From positions 1-14,870 of the forward strand of contig CAJQPV010000138.1 of the NCBI GenBank assembly GCA_905480305.1: a stretch of DNA of 14,870 bases, read 5' to 3'. Each line of letters opens with the position of its first letter. Position 1 is the first letter of the stretch. The notes below the pieces were generated by a model. The model made no database searches. It was not told the origin of the DNA and saw only the letters and a program-made list of their open reading frames with translations. Origin of the DNA: an uncultured Gammaproteobacteria bacterium. Its GTDB lineage: Bacteria > Pseudomonadota > Gammaproteobacteria > UBA9214. Below, piece after piece: positions 7,873-14,870 of the stretch. The position numbers were made by a program, and so were the translations under genes.

Positions 7873-10105
7873 TACTATCGACCTTCTGATAGCCACGTGG
7901 CAGTTTGCGGCCACGCCGACCACGCTCACCTTCAAACTCGTCAACCTCGGCGGCCTTCATGGTCTTGTGTTTCTTGCCTGCAAACACCGTCAGTTTCTCA
8001 CCGTCCTGTATACAACGGATAGCGGCAACGTATTCTTCCCGGGTTTTCAGTCTGGCCGAGGGAATATTGATAATCTTGTTGCCCTTGCCACGTGACATTT
8101 GTGGCAACTCGGCCAGCGGTATCACCAGCATATAGCCTTCTGTTGAAACTGCGACTATCCAGTCATCATCCTGGCTGCGTACCGGCACAGGTGGCAACAC
8201 GCCCGCCCCCCTGGGCACGGACAAGGTAGACTTTCCAGCCTTGTTACGGGTGAACATATCACTCAGCTTGATAGTAAAACCATAGCCGGAATCACTGGCC
8301 AGCAGAAAAAGTTGCTCCGGATCGCCCGCCATCACGCCCACAAAGCGCGCACCGTCAGCAGGTTTAAGTCGACCACTCAGCGGTTCACCCTGCCCCCTCG
8401 CAGTCGGCAGGGAGTGTGTCGGCAAGGCATAGGTCTTGCCGGTGGAATCAATAAATACAGTCAGCTGATTACTGCGACCCCGTGCAGCCATCGCAAATTC
8501 ATCGCCGGACTTGTAGGTCATTTCAGCCGGATCAATCTCGTGACCCTTCGCCACCCTGACCCAGCCATTTTTTGACAGCACGACAGTAACGGCTTCACTC
8601 GGGATCAAAGCCGTCTCATCCAGCACCTGTGCCGGCGCACGATCAATCAACTGCGAACGTCGTGCATCACCGTATTTTTTTGCGTCTTCCTGAATTTCTT
8701 TCTTGATCAAAGTTTTCATGCGTTGTTTCGATGACAGCGTCTGTTTCAAGCCATCACGCTCCCTGGCAAGCTCCTGTTGCTCGCCCTTGATCTTCATTTC
8801 CTCAAGACGTGCCAGCTGCCGCAGGCGGGTATCAAGAATGTAATCGGCCTGCTCTTCAGACAGATCAAAGCGCTTGATCAGAACCGGCCTGGGCTTGTCC
8901 TCCGTGCGTACGATACGGATGACTTCATCGAGATTAAGGAAGGCAATCAGCAAACCATCGAGCAAATGCAGGCGGCGATTGACCTTGTCAAGACGGTACT
9001 GCAGGCGCAGGCGTACTGTCTCCAGCCTGAACTCAAGCCATTCCTTCAGAATGCCTCGCAAGTCCTTGATTCTAGGCTTCCCATCCAGCCCAATCATGTT
9101 TAGGTTGATCCGCGCAGTACGCTCCAGACCGGTACTGGCGAACAGGTGCAGCATCAGCGCATCGGTATCCACCCGGTTGGAGCGTGGCACAATCACCAGC
9201 CGTGTCGGGTTCTCGTGATCGGACTCATCACGCAAGTCTTCGACCATGGGCAGTTTCTTTGCCAGCATCTGCGCCGCAATCTGTTCCAGCACCTTGCCAC
9301 CGGAGGTCTGGTAGGGCAGCGCCGTGATTATTATTTCATCGTTTTCCTTCTCATAGCAGGCGCGCAGGCGCACGCTGCCATGGCCGGACTTGTAGGCCTC
9401 AATCAGCTCCGCCCGGGGCGTGATAATTTCTGCACCAGTAGGAAAATCCGGCCCGAGAATAATCTCGCACAGCTCATCAACAGTACTCTTTGGTTTGTCC
9501 AGCAACAGTATTGCTGCCTTCGCAACCTCGTCGAGGTTGTGTGGCGGGATGTCCGTTGCCATACCCACGGCAATACCGGCAGCGCCATTCAGCAACACAT
9601 TTGGCAGACGTGCCGGTAACAACAGCGGTTCTTCCAGAGTGCCGTCAAAATTAGGCGCCCAGTCAACCGTGCCCTGTCCCAGTTCTGCCAACAACACTTC
9701 TGCGTACGGCGCGAGGCGCGCTTCGGTGTAACGCATCGCAGCAAAGGATTTAGGGTCATCGGAAGAACCCCAGTTACCCTGCCCGTCAATCAATGGATAG
9801 CGGCAGGTAAAGGATTGCGCCAGGTGCACCATGGCTTCATAGCAGGCAGAGTCGCCATGCGGGTGAAACTTGCCGAGCACGTCACCAACCGTACGCGCTG
9901 ACTTCTTGTGCTTCGCCGCAGCCAGCAGACCCAGTTCCGACATCGCATAGACAATGCGCCGTTGCACCGGTTTCAGACCGTCGCCAATATGCGGCAACGC
10001 CCGGTCCAGAATGACATACATGGAATAGTCCAGGTAAGCCTTCTCGGTGAATGTTTTCAGAGGCAGCTGTTCGATGCCTTCGTAATCAATATCGATTGTT
10101 TCCAT
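7850..10105 (-). CDS. parC: DNA topoisomerase IV subunit A
   Basis: This is the DNA-cleaving subunit of topoisomerase IV, which unlinks daughter chromosomes together with ParE. At 751 residues it matches E. coli ParC in length. Visible landmarks are GLKPVQRRI (44-51), the quinolone-region helix [12 protein letters not shown] (81-92), the catalytic Tyr126 in AMRYTEARL, and a C-terminal beta-propeller-like region from about residue 500 (including [14 protein letters not shown] and [10 protein letters not shown]). The positions equivalent to E. coli Ser80 and Glu84 are Ser86 and Glu90, so no classic quinolone-resistance change is present. ParC rather than GyrA is supported by the adjacent parE and by the lack of a GyrA-like full QRRGGKG box. 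The start ATG at 10105 has only a weak GCGGAT upstream. It lies 71 bases downstream of parE, probably in one operon. Confidence 0.97.
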   Translation of the reverse strand: METIDIDYEGIEQLPLKTFTEKAYLDYSMYVILDRALPHIGDGLKPVQRRIVYAMSELGLLAAAKHKKSARTVGDVLGKFHPHGDSACYEAMVHLAQSFTCRYPLIDGQGNWGSSDDPKSFAAMRYTEARLAPYAEVLLAELGQGTVDWAPNFDGTLEEPLLLPARLPNVLLNGAAGIAVGMATDIPPHNLDEVAKAAILLLDKPKSTVDELCEIILGPDFPTGAEIITPRAELIEAYKSGHGSVRLRACYEKENDEIIITALPYQTSGGKVLEQIAAQMLAKKLPMVEDLRDESDHENPTRLVIVPRSNRVDTDALMLHLFASTGLERTARINLNMIGLDGKPRIKDLRGILKEWLEFRLETVRLRLQYRLDKVNRRLHLLDGLLIAFLNLDEVIRIVRTEDKPRPVLIKRFDLSEEQADYILDTRLRQLARLEEMKIKGEQQELARERDGLKQTLSSKQRMKTLIKKEIQEDAKKYGDARRSQLIDRAPAQVLDETALIPSEAVTVVLSKNGWVRVAKGHEIDPAEMTYKSGDEFAMAARGRSNQLTVFIDSTGKTYALPTHSLPTARGQGEPLSGRLKPADGARFVGVMAGDPEQLFLLASDSGYGFTIKLSDMFTRNKAGKSTLSVPRGAGVLPPVPVRSQDDDWIVAVSTEGYMLVIPLAELPQMSRGKGNKIINIPSARLKTREEYVAAIRCIQDGEKLTVFAGKKHKTMKAAEVDEFEGERGRRGRKLPRGYQKVDSIRVEEKT

Positions 10106-10126
10106 AAATAAATATCCGCATGAGAT

Positions 10127-10159
10127 ACAGGTCGGGCTACGCTAAATACCCAAACCTGT
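10127..10159 (-). repeat. Inverted repeat in the parE-parC intercistronic gap
   Basis: ACAGGT (10127-10132) pairs with ACCTGT (10154-10159), and GGG (10134-10136) pairs with CCC (10149-10151) across a small internal bulge, leaving a 12-base loop. It lies between the parE stop and the parC start. No T-run follows on the minus strand, so it is not a canonical terminator; it could be an mRNA processing or stabilising hairpin. Its only support is the visible pairing. Confidence 0.4.
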
Positions 10160-10176
10160 GATATTAGTGTTTATGT

Positions 10177-12063
10177 TTATGCCTCTGCCATATCACCACA
10201 GGTCTCCAGCCAGCTACGCCGGTCAGTGGCGCGCTTGCGTGCCAGCAGCATATCCATCACCTTGTGGGTGTCATCATCCGGGTCGATGGTCAGCTGAACC
10301 AGACGGCGGGTTTCCGGTGCAATGGTGGTCTCGCGTAACTGCATCGGATTCATCTCACCCAGCCCCTTAAAGCGCTGCACCATCACTTTGCCCTTGATCT
10401 TCTCAGCGACAATACGGTCAAGCACACCCTGCTTCTCGCTATCATCAAGGGCGTAGTAAACCTCCTTGCCGGCATCAATTCGATATAACGGCGGCATCGC
10501 CACATAGACATTGCCCGCCTCAACCAGCGAACAGAAATGCCGCAGGAACAACGCGCATAACAGCGTCGCAATATGGGCGCCGTCAGAATCGGCATCCGCG
10601 AGAATACAGATCTTGCCATAACGCAACTTGCGCAGGTCATTCAAGCCCGGCTCGACACCGATGGCAACAGAAATATCATGAACTTCCTGCGAGGCCAGCA
10701 CCTCGGAGGAATCCACCTCCCAGGTATTCAGAATCTTGCCGCGCAACGGCATGATTGCCTGAAAGATGCGGTCACGCGCCTGCTTTGCAGAACCACCCGC
10801 CGAATCCCCCTCGACCAGGAACAGTTCACAGCGCTCACTGTCTGTAGAGGTACAGTCTGCCAGCTTGCCAGGCAAAGCCGGGCCCGTCGTTATTTTCTTG
10901 CGCACCACTTTCTTGCCGGCACGCTGGCGTGACTGCGCATTTTCAATGGCCAGCCAGGCAATCTTCTCGCCTATCTCGGTATGATGATTCAGCCACAGCC
11001 CGAAGGCATCCTTGACCACCCCGGCCACAAATGCCGCGCACTCGCGCGATGACAGACGTTCTTTTGTCTGACCGCTGAACTGCGGATCCACCAGTTTAAC
11101 GGAAAGGATATAGCTGCAACGGTCCCAAACATCTTCCGGACTCAGCTTTACACCGCGTGGCAGCAGATTGCGAAACTCACAAAATTCGCGCACCGCCTCG
11201 GTGAGTCCCATGCGCAAACCGTTGACATGCGTACCACCCTGCACGGTAGGAATCAGGTTGACATAACTTTCAGCAACCGGCTCGCCACCTTCCGGCAACC
11301 ACACCAGCGCCCACTCGGCGGTCTCACTGCCACCCTGCATGCGCCCGTCAAACGGCTCATCCGGCAGGATCGGCGTATCACCCAGCTCACCGGCAAGATA
11401 GTCACGCAGACCATCGGTAAAACACCACTCAAGTTGCTCAGCTCCGGCCTCGTCCTGAAAGGTCACATTCAGCCCCGGACACAGTACTGCCTTGGCACGC
11501 AGCACATGCTTCAGCCGCGGCAGTGAATATTTGGCTGAGTCAAAATATTTCGGGTCCGGCCAGAAACGCAGCGTGGTACCGGTATTCTGTTTGCCCACCT
11601 TGCCGACTTCCTCCAGCGAGGATGCTTTTTCACCATCGGCAAAAGACATGTTGTATTCCTTGCCGCCGCGCCGCACCCACACCTCGAGATGTTTCGACAA
11701 TGCGTTCACCACCGATACGCCAACACCATGCAGACCACCTGAAAACCGGTAGTTCTTGGCTGAAAACTTGCCGCCGGCATGTAACCGCGTCAGCACTACC
11801 TCAACACCGGGCACACCTTCTTCCGGATGCAGATCAACCGGCATGCCCCGGCCATTATCACGAACTTCCAGCGAACCATCCTTGTAGACCTTTACATCGA
11901 GGCGGGTCGCATGGCCGGCAATCGCCTCATCGACACTGTTATCGATAACTTCCTGGGCAAGATGGTTGGGACGTGTCGTGTCCGTGTACATACCCGGTCG
12001 CTTGCGCACCGGGTCCAGTCCACTCAGCACCTCAATGGCAGTTGCGTCGTATGCAGTACTCAT
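10177..12063 (-). CDS. parE: DNA topoisomerase IV subunit B
   Basis: This is the ATPase subunit of topoisomerase IV; E. coli ParE has 630 residues and this has 628. The GHKL ATP-binding motifs are in order: EVIDNSVDEA (38-47, with the general-base Glu38), DNGRGMP (69-75) and GGLHGVG (109-115). GGTH is at 277-279. The TOPRIM metal site follows: EGDSAGGSA (418-426), PLRGKILN (439-446) and DADSDGAHI (490-498), then RFKGLGEMNP (564-573). The absence of the roughly 170-residue insertion found in GyrB of many proteobacteria, and pairing with parC, support ParE. The ATG at 12063 follows the CNP1-like gene by 39 bases and has no clear Shine-Dalgarno sequence, which is odd for an abundant housekeeping protein. 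CNP1-like, parE and parC probably share one transcript. Confidence 0.97.
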   Translation of the reverse strand: MSTAYDATAIEVLSGLDPVRKRPGMYTDTTRPNHLAQEVIDNSVDEAIAGHATRLDVKVYKDGSLEVRDNGRGMPVDLHPEEGVPGVEVVLTRLHAGGKFSAKNYRFSGGLHGVGVSVVNALSKHLEVWVRRGGKEYNMSFADGEKASSLEEVGKVGKQNTGTTLRFWPDPKYFDSAKYSLPRLKHVLRAKAVLCPGLNVTFQDEAGAEQLEWCFTDGLRDYLAGELGDTPILPDEPFDGRMQGGSETAEWALVWLPEGGEPVAESYVNLIPTVQGGTHVNGLRMGLTEAVREFCEFRNLLPRGVKLSPEDVWDRCSYILSVKLVDPQFSGQTKERLSSRECAAFVAGVVKDAFGLWLNHHTEIGEKIAWLAIENAQSRQRAGKKVVRKKITTGPALPGKLADCTSTDSERCELFLVEGDSAGGSAKQARDRIFQAIMPLRGKILNTWEVDSSEVLASQEVHDISVAIGVEPGLNDLRKLRYGKICILADADSDGAHIATLLCALFLRHFCSLVEAGNVYVAMPPLYRIDAGKEVYYALDDSEKQGVLDRIVAEKIKGKVMVQRFKGLGEMNPMQLRETTIAPETRRLVQLTIDPDDDTHKVMDMLLARKRATDRRSWLETCGDMAEA

Positions 12064-12102
12064 GAAAAAAGTTTACTCATGTACATTTCAGAAAAGGGTT
12101 CC

Positions 12103-12666
12103 TTACATTTGTTCGTTCCAGTCCTGCTGGAATCGATCAAGTATTTGTGCAGCCGACTGATCAAGCCGGATCGGATCACAGATGTATTTGTCATAAAAGA
12201 CCATTCGGTAGCGGTTTGCACCCTTGCCTCGCAGCGCTCTCCAGGGTGAGTCAGGAATTGGTTGCCAGCTGTTATCGACACCATAGGCATAGCGACGGAA
12301 CATTTTCTCGCCGCAATGCAGACCTTCATTGGAAACATTCCAGACACCCGTTGAAGACACCAGGATAACGGTATAACGCACCACGCCATCATCACGTTTG
12401 ACGAGTGAAGGTTTGTCGAGATAAACCGTAAACTGCAATCCCCCGGTATCGACATCCACCTTCAGCAGGTTGCCCTTCTCGGGATAGGGCGGCAACTCGC
12501 CTTGCTGCTCCTGCCAGCTTTCTTCTTCCCCCTCAATATACTGGTTGGCCCAGCCAAGCGGTTCATCTTCGACCGCTAACGCCGCTAGCGGCGTTGCCAG
12601 CAGCAGCCACAAGGCCTTTGCAATGCGTCTGCCGAGAGGATTTTCCGGATACTTGGCTGCTTTCAT
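12103..12666 (-). CDS. CNP1-like family periplasmic protein
   Basis: This 187-residue protein matches the CNP1-like family as I know it, seen in the core LLKVDVDTGGLQFTVYLDKPSL, then GVVRYTVILVSSTGVWNVSNEG, and a C-terminal YDKYICDPIR. A signal peptide is clear: a basic n-region (KAAKYPENPLGRRIAK), a hydrophobic core (LWLLLATPLAAL) and a likely cleavage at ALA-VED between residues 31 and 32. The mature protein has two cysteines, Cys118 and Cys163, which could form a disulfide in the periplasm. The family's function is unknown. The only usable start is the ATG at 12666; no Shine-Dalgarno sequence is seen, and an inverted repeat sits directly before it. The gene is 39 bases upstream of parE on the same strand. 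Confidence 0.85.
   Translation of the reverse strand: MKAAKYPENPLGRRIAKALWLLLATPLAALAVEDEPLGWANQYIEGEEESWQEQQGELPPYPEKGNLLKVDVDTGGLQFTVYLDKPSLVKRDDGVVRYTVILVSSTGVWNVSNEGLHCGEKMFRRYAYGVDNSWQPIPDSPWRALRGKGANRYRMVFYDKYICDPIRLDQSAAQILDRFQQDWNEQM
12578..12595. repeat. Perfect 18-bp palindrome inside the CNP1-like signal-peptide region
   Basis: AACGCCGCTAGCGGCGTT reads the same on both strands. It lies in codons for the end of the signal-peptide hydrophobic core (T-P-L-A-A-L). In RNA it could fold as a seven-pair GC-rich stem with a CTAG loop about 70 bases into the gene. It may be an operator-like site or chance in an Ala-rich segment. Confidence 0.6.
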
Positions 12667-12826
12667 TGGGTGCGCAGTTTAGCGCGCCGTTGGTGGCAAT
12701 GCGACCCGCATGCGTACAGATCGGAAAACTGTAAAAACACACAGGCCCGGGCCGCCGCTGAAAACAACACCGGCGCCGCCGCTTTTTGTTTAACAGGCAG
12801 AATGAAGTCAGTGATTTAGCTATAAA
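12667..12826. promoter_or_regulatory. Spacer upstream of CNP1-like-parE-parC and downstream of DUF3501
   Basis: This 160-base gap should contain the end of the Fe-S/DUF3501 transcript and the promoter for CNP1-like-parE-parC. It is GC-rich in the middle, with palindromes GGCCCGGGCC (12744-12753) and CGGCGCCG (12771-12778). GGTGCGC (12669-12675) and GCGCGCC (12682-12688) form an inverted repeat that ends two bases before the CNP1-like ATG. I found no good sigma-70 promoter pair and no standard terminator. Confidence 0.3.
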
Positions 12827-12829
12827 TCA
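12812..12829. repeat. 7-bp inverted repeat spanning the DUF3501 stop codon
   Basis: TGATTTA (12812-12818) and TAAATCA (12823-12829) are perfect inverted copies around the loop GCTA. The distal arm includes the DUF3501 stop codon (TGA, minus strand). The minus-strand sequence after it is not T-rich, so it is at most a weak 3'-end hairpin. Confidence 0.5.
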
Positions 12830-13411
12830 GTCAAGATCTGCCAGCAGGGCTTCACGCACTTCGGCGGCAACCGGCTCAAGATCAAACGCATACCGCCTGT
12901 GATCGATACCTACACCCAGAGAGGCACCCTGCTTCAGCTCCGTGACCATTTTCCCGGTCAATTCAAAACGCAGGAAATGTACAGCTGAGGTCTTTTCTTC
13001 GGTATCACGCTCCATATCCTCGTCGGCTATGGCAAATACCCGCTCATTGCTGCCAATCCGCACCCAGACCCGGTCTTCAATGCCCATCAGCTGTGCCAGC
13101 AAGTCGCGTCGCTTGTCCACATCAGGCTCTTCAATCATGAAGGTCGCCTTCCAGTTAAGGCCATCCGGTATCAACGGGTTGTAGGCACCCAGCTCTTCCT
13201 CGATACCGCTGGCCTCGAAAATCCGCTCAACACGCAGCATTTCCTGAATCTGGTACTGCATGGTCATACGGTCTTCAAAATACAGGGTCGCTACAGGTCC
13301 AACGTGAACCTTGCGGTGTTTCTTGTGTGCCAGCACCTGGGCACGAAAGTGCAGGCGTTTCTCTGCGTATTGCTCGAGACTGTAAAGATCATCACGTGTC
13401 AGTTTTTGCAT
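12827..13411 (-). CDS. DUF3501 family protein
   Basis: This 194-residue protein matches DUF3501: it begins MQKLTRDDLYSLEQYAEKR, continues with RKVHVGPVATLYFEDRMTMQYQIQEMLRVERIFEASGIEEELGAYNPLIPDGLNWKAT in conserved blocks, and ends in a region with VHFLRFEL. There is no signal peptide, membrane segment or cysteine motif, so it is probably cytosolic. Function is unknown. From memory it is often found beside rubrerythrin and a double-ferredoxin/CCG-domain oxidoreductase, as here. The ATG at 13411 follows AGGA by five bases, a good ribosome site. It lies 49 bases downstream of the Fe-S gene on the same strand, so the two are almost certainly co-transcribed. I infer a role in peroxide or redox handling from context only. 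Confidence 0.93.
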   Translation of the reverse strand: MQKLTRDDLYSLEQYAEKRLHFRAQVLAHKKHRKVHVGPVATLYFEDRMTMQYQIQEMLRVERIFEASGIEEELGAYNPLIPDGLNWKATFMIEEPDVDKRRDLLAQLMGIEDRVWVRIGSNERVFAIADEDMERDTEEKTSAVHFLRFELTGKMVTELKQGASLGVGIDHRRYAFDLEPVAAEVREALLADLD

Positions 13412-13460
13412 AATATTCCTGCTCGTCAGGGTAATCGTATCCAGGTAATCACAACCGCCA

Positions 13461-14804
13461 TCATAGCCCGTAGGCCATCCGCAACAAGCTCAATGGATGC
13501 TCCGGCGCCTTGCCGTTATCAAGCCCGTTTTCGATCTGGTGGCCTGCCATCGGGCAATCACTGCTGTAATGACTGGCACCGGCACGAATCACATTACTGA
13601 CAACCGGGCGACAGATTTTCATGGAGATCTCATGACACTCGCTTTTAACAGCATAGGTGCCATTATGACCGGAACAGCGCTCAATCGGTTCGACCGTGGT
13701 TTCCGGTACCAGTTGCAACAGATCCCGGGTCTTCATACCGATATTCTGCACCCGCAGGTGACAGGCTACGTGGTAAGAAACAGAACCCAGTGATTGCTTG
13801 AAGTCGGTTTTCAGATGTCCGTGCTTGTGACGCAACATCAGGTATTCAAACGGATCGAAAATCGCATCACGCACCCTGGCGACATCGGCGTCATCCGGAA
13901 ACATCAATGGCAACTCCTGTTTGAACATCAGCACGCAGGAAGGTATCGGCGCGACGATATCCCAGCCGGCATCGACCAGCTTTACCAGCTCGGGGATGTT
14001 TGCATCCCGTGCCGCCCTGACGGCATCCAGGTCGCCCAGTTCCAGCTTCGGCATGCCACAACACTGTTCCCGGGGAGCCAGCGTCAGTGGAATTTCATTG
14101 TGGCGAAAAACCGCGGCCAGATCCTCACCAATCCCGGGTTCGTTGTAGTTGCAGTAACAGGTCGCAAACAAGGCAACCTTGCCACGGGTTGGGCCGGCAG
14201 CCACTACTGCGCCCGTTTCGCCGGCCTGCTTGCCGAGGCGCTTGCGCAACGTGCTGGAATGATATTCCGGCAAAATAGCATCGGGATGTACACCCAGCAC
14301 CTTGTCCAGCAACTTGCGGCCGACGCCGGTTTTGTTGCTGGCGTTCACTATCTGCGCCACAACCGGAATACCGGCGAGCTTGCCGATGTTATCCGTCGAA
14401 GTCAGGATGCGGTCGCGGGCCTTCACTTCTCCCTTTTTGAACTTCACCGCCTTGGCACGCAACATCAGGTGCGGAAAGTCAACATTCCATTCATGTGGCG
14501 GCACATAGGGACACTTGCTCATGTAACACATGTCGCACAGGTAACAGTGGTCGACGACATCCCAGTAGACTTCTTTCGGGACGGAATCAACCTCCATGCT
14601 TTCCGACTCATCAACGGCGTCGAAAAGCGTCGGAAAAGCGTTACAGAGGGAAAAACACCTGCGGCAGCCGTGGCAGATGTCGAATACCCGTTCAAGCTCG
14701 GTATCGAGTGCCTGCTGGTCATAGAAATGAGCGCTCTGCCAGTCGAGCGGATGTCGAGTGGGCGCGTCGAGGCTGCCTTCGCGTTTGTCGCCGGATGTAC
14801 TCAT
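13461..14804 (-). CDS. Fe-S oxidoreductase, GlpC/heterodisulfide-reductase type
   Basis: This 447-residue soluble protein carries two [4Fe-4S] ferredoxin motifs, C44-x2-C47-x2-C50-x3-C54 and C87-x2-C90-x2-C93-x4-C98 (each followed by Pro), then CCG-type cysteine-rich domains: C216, C218 and C248-C249-G (about 210-290), and C348-H with C377-S-G-H-N-G (345-420). Such proteins pass electrons between a dehydrogenase or small redox protein and a second partner; GlpC and heterodisulfide reductase subunits are relatives. This subgroup usually begins REGSLDAPTRHPLDW, as here, and is associated with rubrerythrin. The ATG at 14804 lacks a clear Shine-Dalgarno sequence and lies 11 bases from a strong hairpin. 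It precedes DUF3501 by 49 bases in one operon. The electron donor cannot be named; a rubrerythrin gene upstream, outside this window, is expected. Confidence 0.93.
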   Translation of the reverse strand: MSTSGDKREGSLDAPTRHPLDWQSAHFYDQQALDTELERVFDICHGCRRCFSLCNAFPTLFDAVDESESMEVDSVPKEVYWDVVDHCYLCDMCYMSKCPYVPPHEWNVDFPHLMLRAKAVKFKKGEVKARDRILTSTDNIGKLAGIPVVAQIVNASNKTGVGRKLLDKVLGVHPDAILPEYHSSTLRKRLGKQAGETGAVVAAGPTRGKVALFATCYCNYNEPGIGEDLAAVFRHNEIPLTLAPREQCCGMPKLELGDLDAVRAARDANIPELVKLVDAGWDIVAPIPSCVLMFKQELPLMFPDDADVARVRDAIFDPFEYLMLRHKHGHLKTDFKQSLGSVSYHVACHLRVQNIGMKTRDLLQLVPETTVEPIERCSGHNGTYAVKSECHEISMKICRPVVSNVIRAGASHYSSDCPMAGHQIENGLDNGKAPEHPLSLLRMAYGL

Positions 14805-14815
14805 CGCTGGAAATC

Positions 14816-14860
14816 GAAAAAGCCGGGACGCTAGCTAACAGGATACGACCCGGCTTCTTC
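14816..14860 (-). terminator. Strong hairpin, probable terminator of a gene upstream of the window edge
   Basis: On the minus strand GAAGAAGCCGGG (14860-14849) pairs with CCCGGCTTTTTC (14827-14816) over 12 pairs, one of them G-U, around a 21-base loop. The T-run lies in the 3' arm, as in many intrinsic terminators. It would end transcription from the gene beyond the right edge. Because it sits only 11 bases before the Fe-S start codon, it could instead be an attenuator in one continuous operon. Confidence 0.6.
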
Positions 14861-14870
14861 AAAAACGCTT

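Noticed and set aside
11523..12249. Two 140-codon frames antisense to the parE start and the CNP1-like gene
   Set aside because: They overlap conserved ATP-binding motifs of ParE on the other strand, have shadow-like composition and lack ribosome sites.
12744..12789. Intrinsic terminator on the plus strand (GGCGCCGCCGC followed by TTTTTGTTT)
   Set aside because: The T-run is good, but there is no complementary upstream arm; the two GC blocks are closer to direct repeats. No plus-strand gene ends there.
13794..14834. 346-codon open frame antisense to the Fe-S oxidoreductase gene
   Set aside because: The minus strand encodes ordered Fe-S cysteine motifs; the plus frame has no domain, and its length follows from codon bias of the real gene.
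1..14870. Mobile elements, CRISPR arrays, tRNA or rRNA genes
   Set aside because: No transposase or integrase frame, no regularly spaced repeats, and no tRNA-like or rRNA-like segment was found on reading both strands.

Overview
The window reads as chromosomal DNA of a free-living gammaproteobacterium of roughly 50-55% GC. The case rests on a complete parE/parC pair of Escherichia coli-like length, a FimX-type degenerate c-di-GMP protein, a DUF1015 'SerB-cotranscribed' protein, a CNP1-like periplasmic protein and a DUF3501/Fe-S oxidoreductase pair. I cannot name the species. There are no insertion sequences, tRNAs, rRNAs, CRISPR arrays or phage genes, and gene density is high. Eleven protein genes are supported, one of them cut by the left edge.

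Left third (1-3687): the 3' part of a PilZ-domain protein (+), a convergent GNAT acetyltransferase (-), then a divergent fimX-like gene (+) encoding REC-PAS-GGDEF-EAL, in which every recognisable catalytic or phosphoacceptor site is degenerate. Middle (3781-7872): a DUF1015 gene (-) diverges from a two-gene unit (+). That unit is a membrane HAMP class III adenylate cyclase with an intact active site, followed with an overlap by an unfamiliar helical lipoprotein. Its last 23 bases overlap the convergent parC gene. Right half (7850-14804), all on the minus strand: DUF3501/Fe-S operon, then CNP1-like, parE, parC.

The left and middle parts look like a second-messenger neighbourhood. It holds a c-di-GMP receptor (PilZ), a probable non-catalytic c-di-GMP effector (FimX, which in Pseudomonas and Xanthomonas controls type IV pili) and a cAMP synthase with a periplasmic sensor. 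From memory, fimX, serB, an Smp/AhpA-type membrane protein, parC and parE also lie close together in Pseudomonas aeruginosa. The cyclase sits where the Smp/AhpA-like sensor would be and its N-terminal half resembles one. The right part is housekeeping (chromosome decatenation) plus a redox pair probably linked to a rubrerythrin gene just outside the window.

Long open frames antisense to DUF1015, the Fe-S protein and parE were judged to be shadows. The most unusual items are the cyclase-lipoprotein pair, the fully degenerate FimX-like protein, the split PilZ motif, and several small palindromes and hairpins near gene starts.
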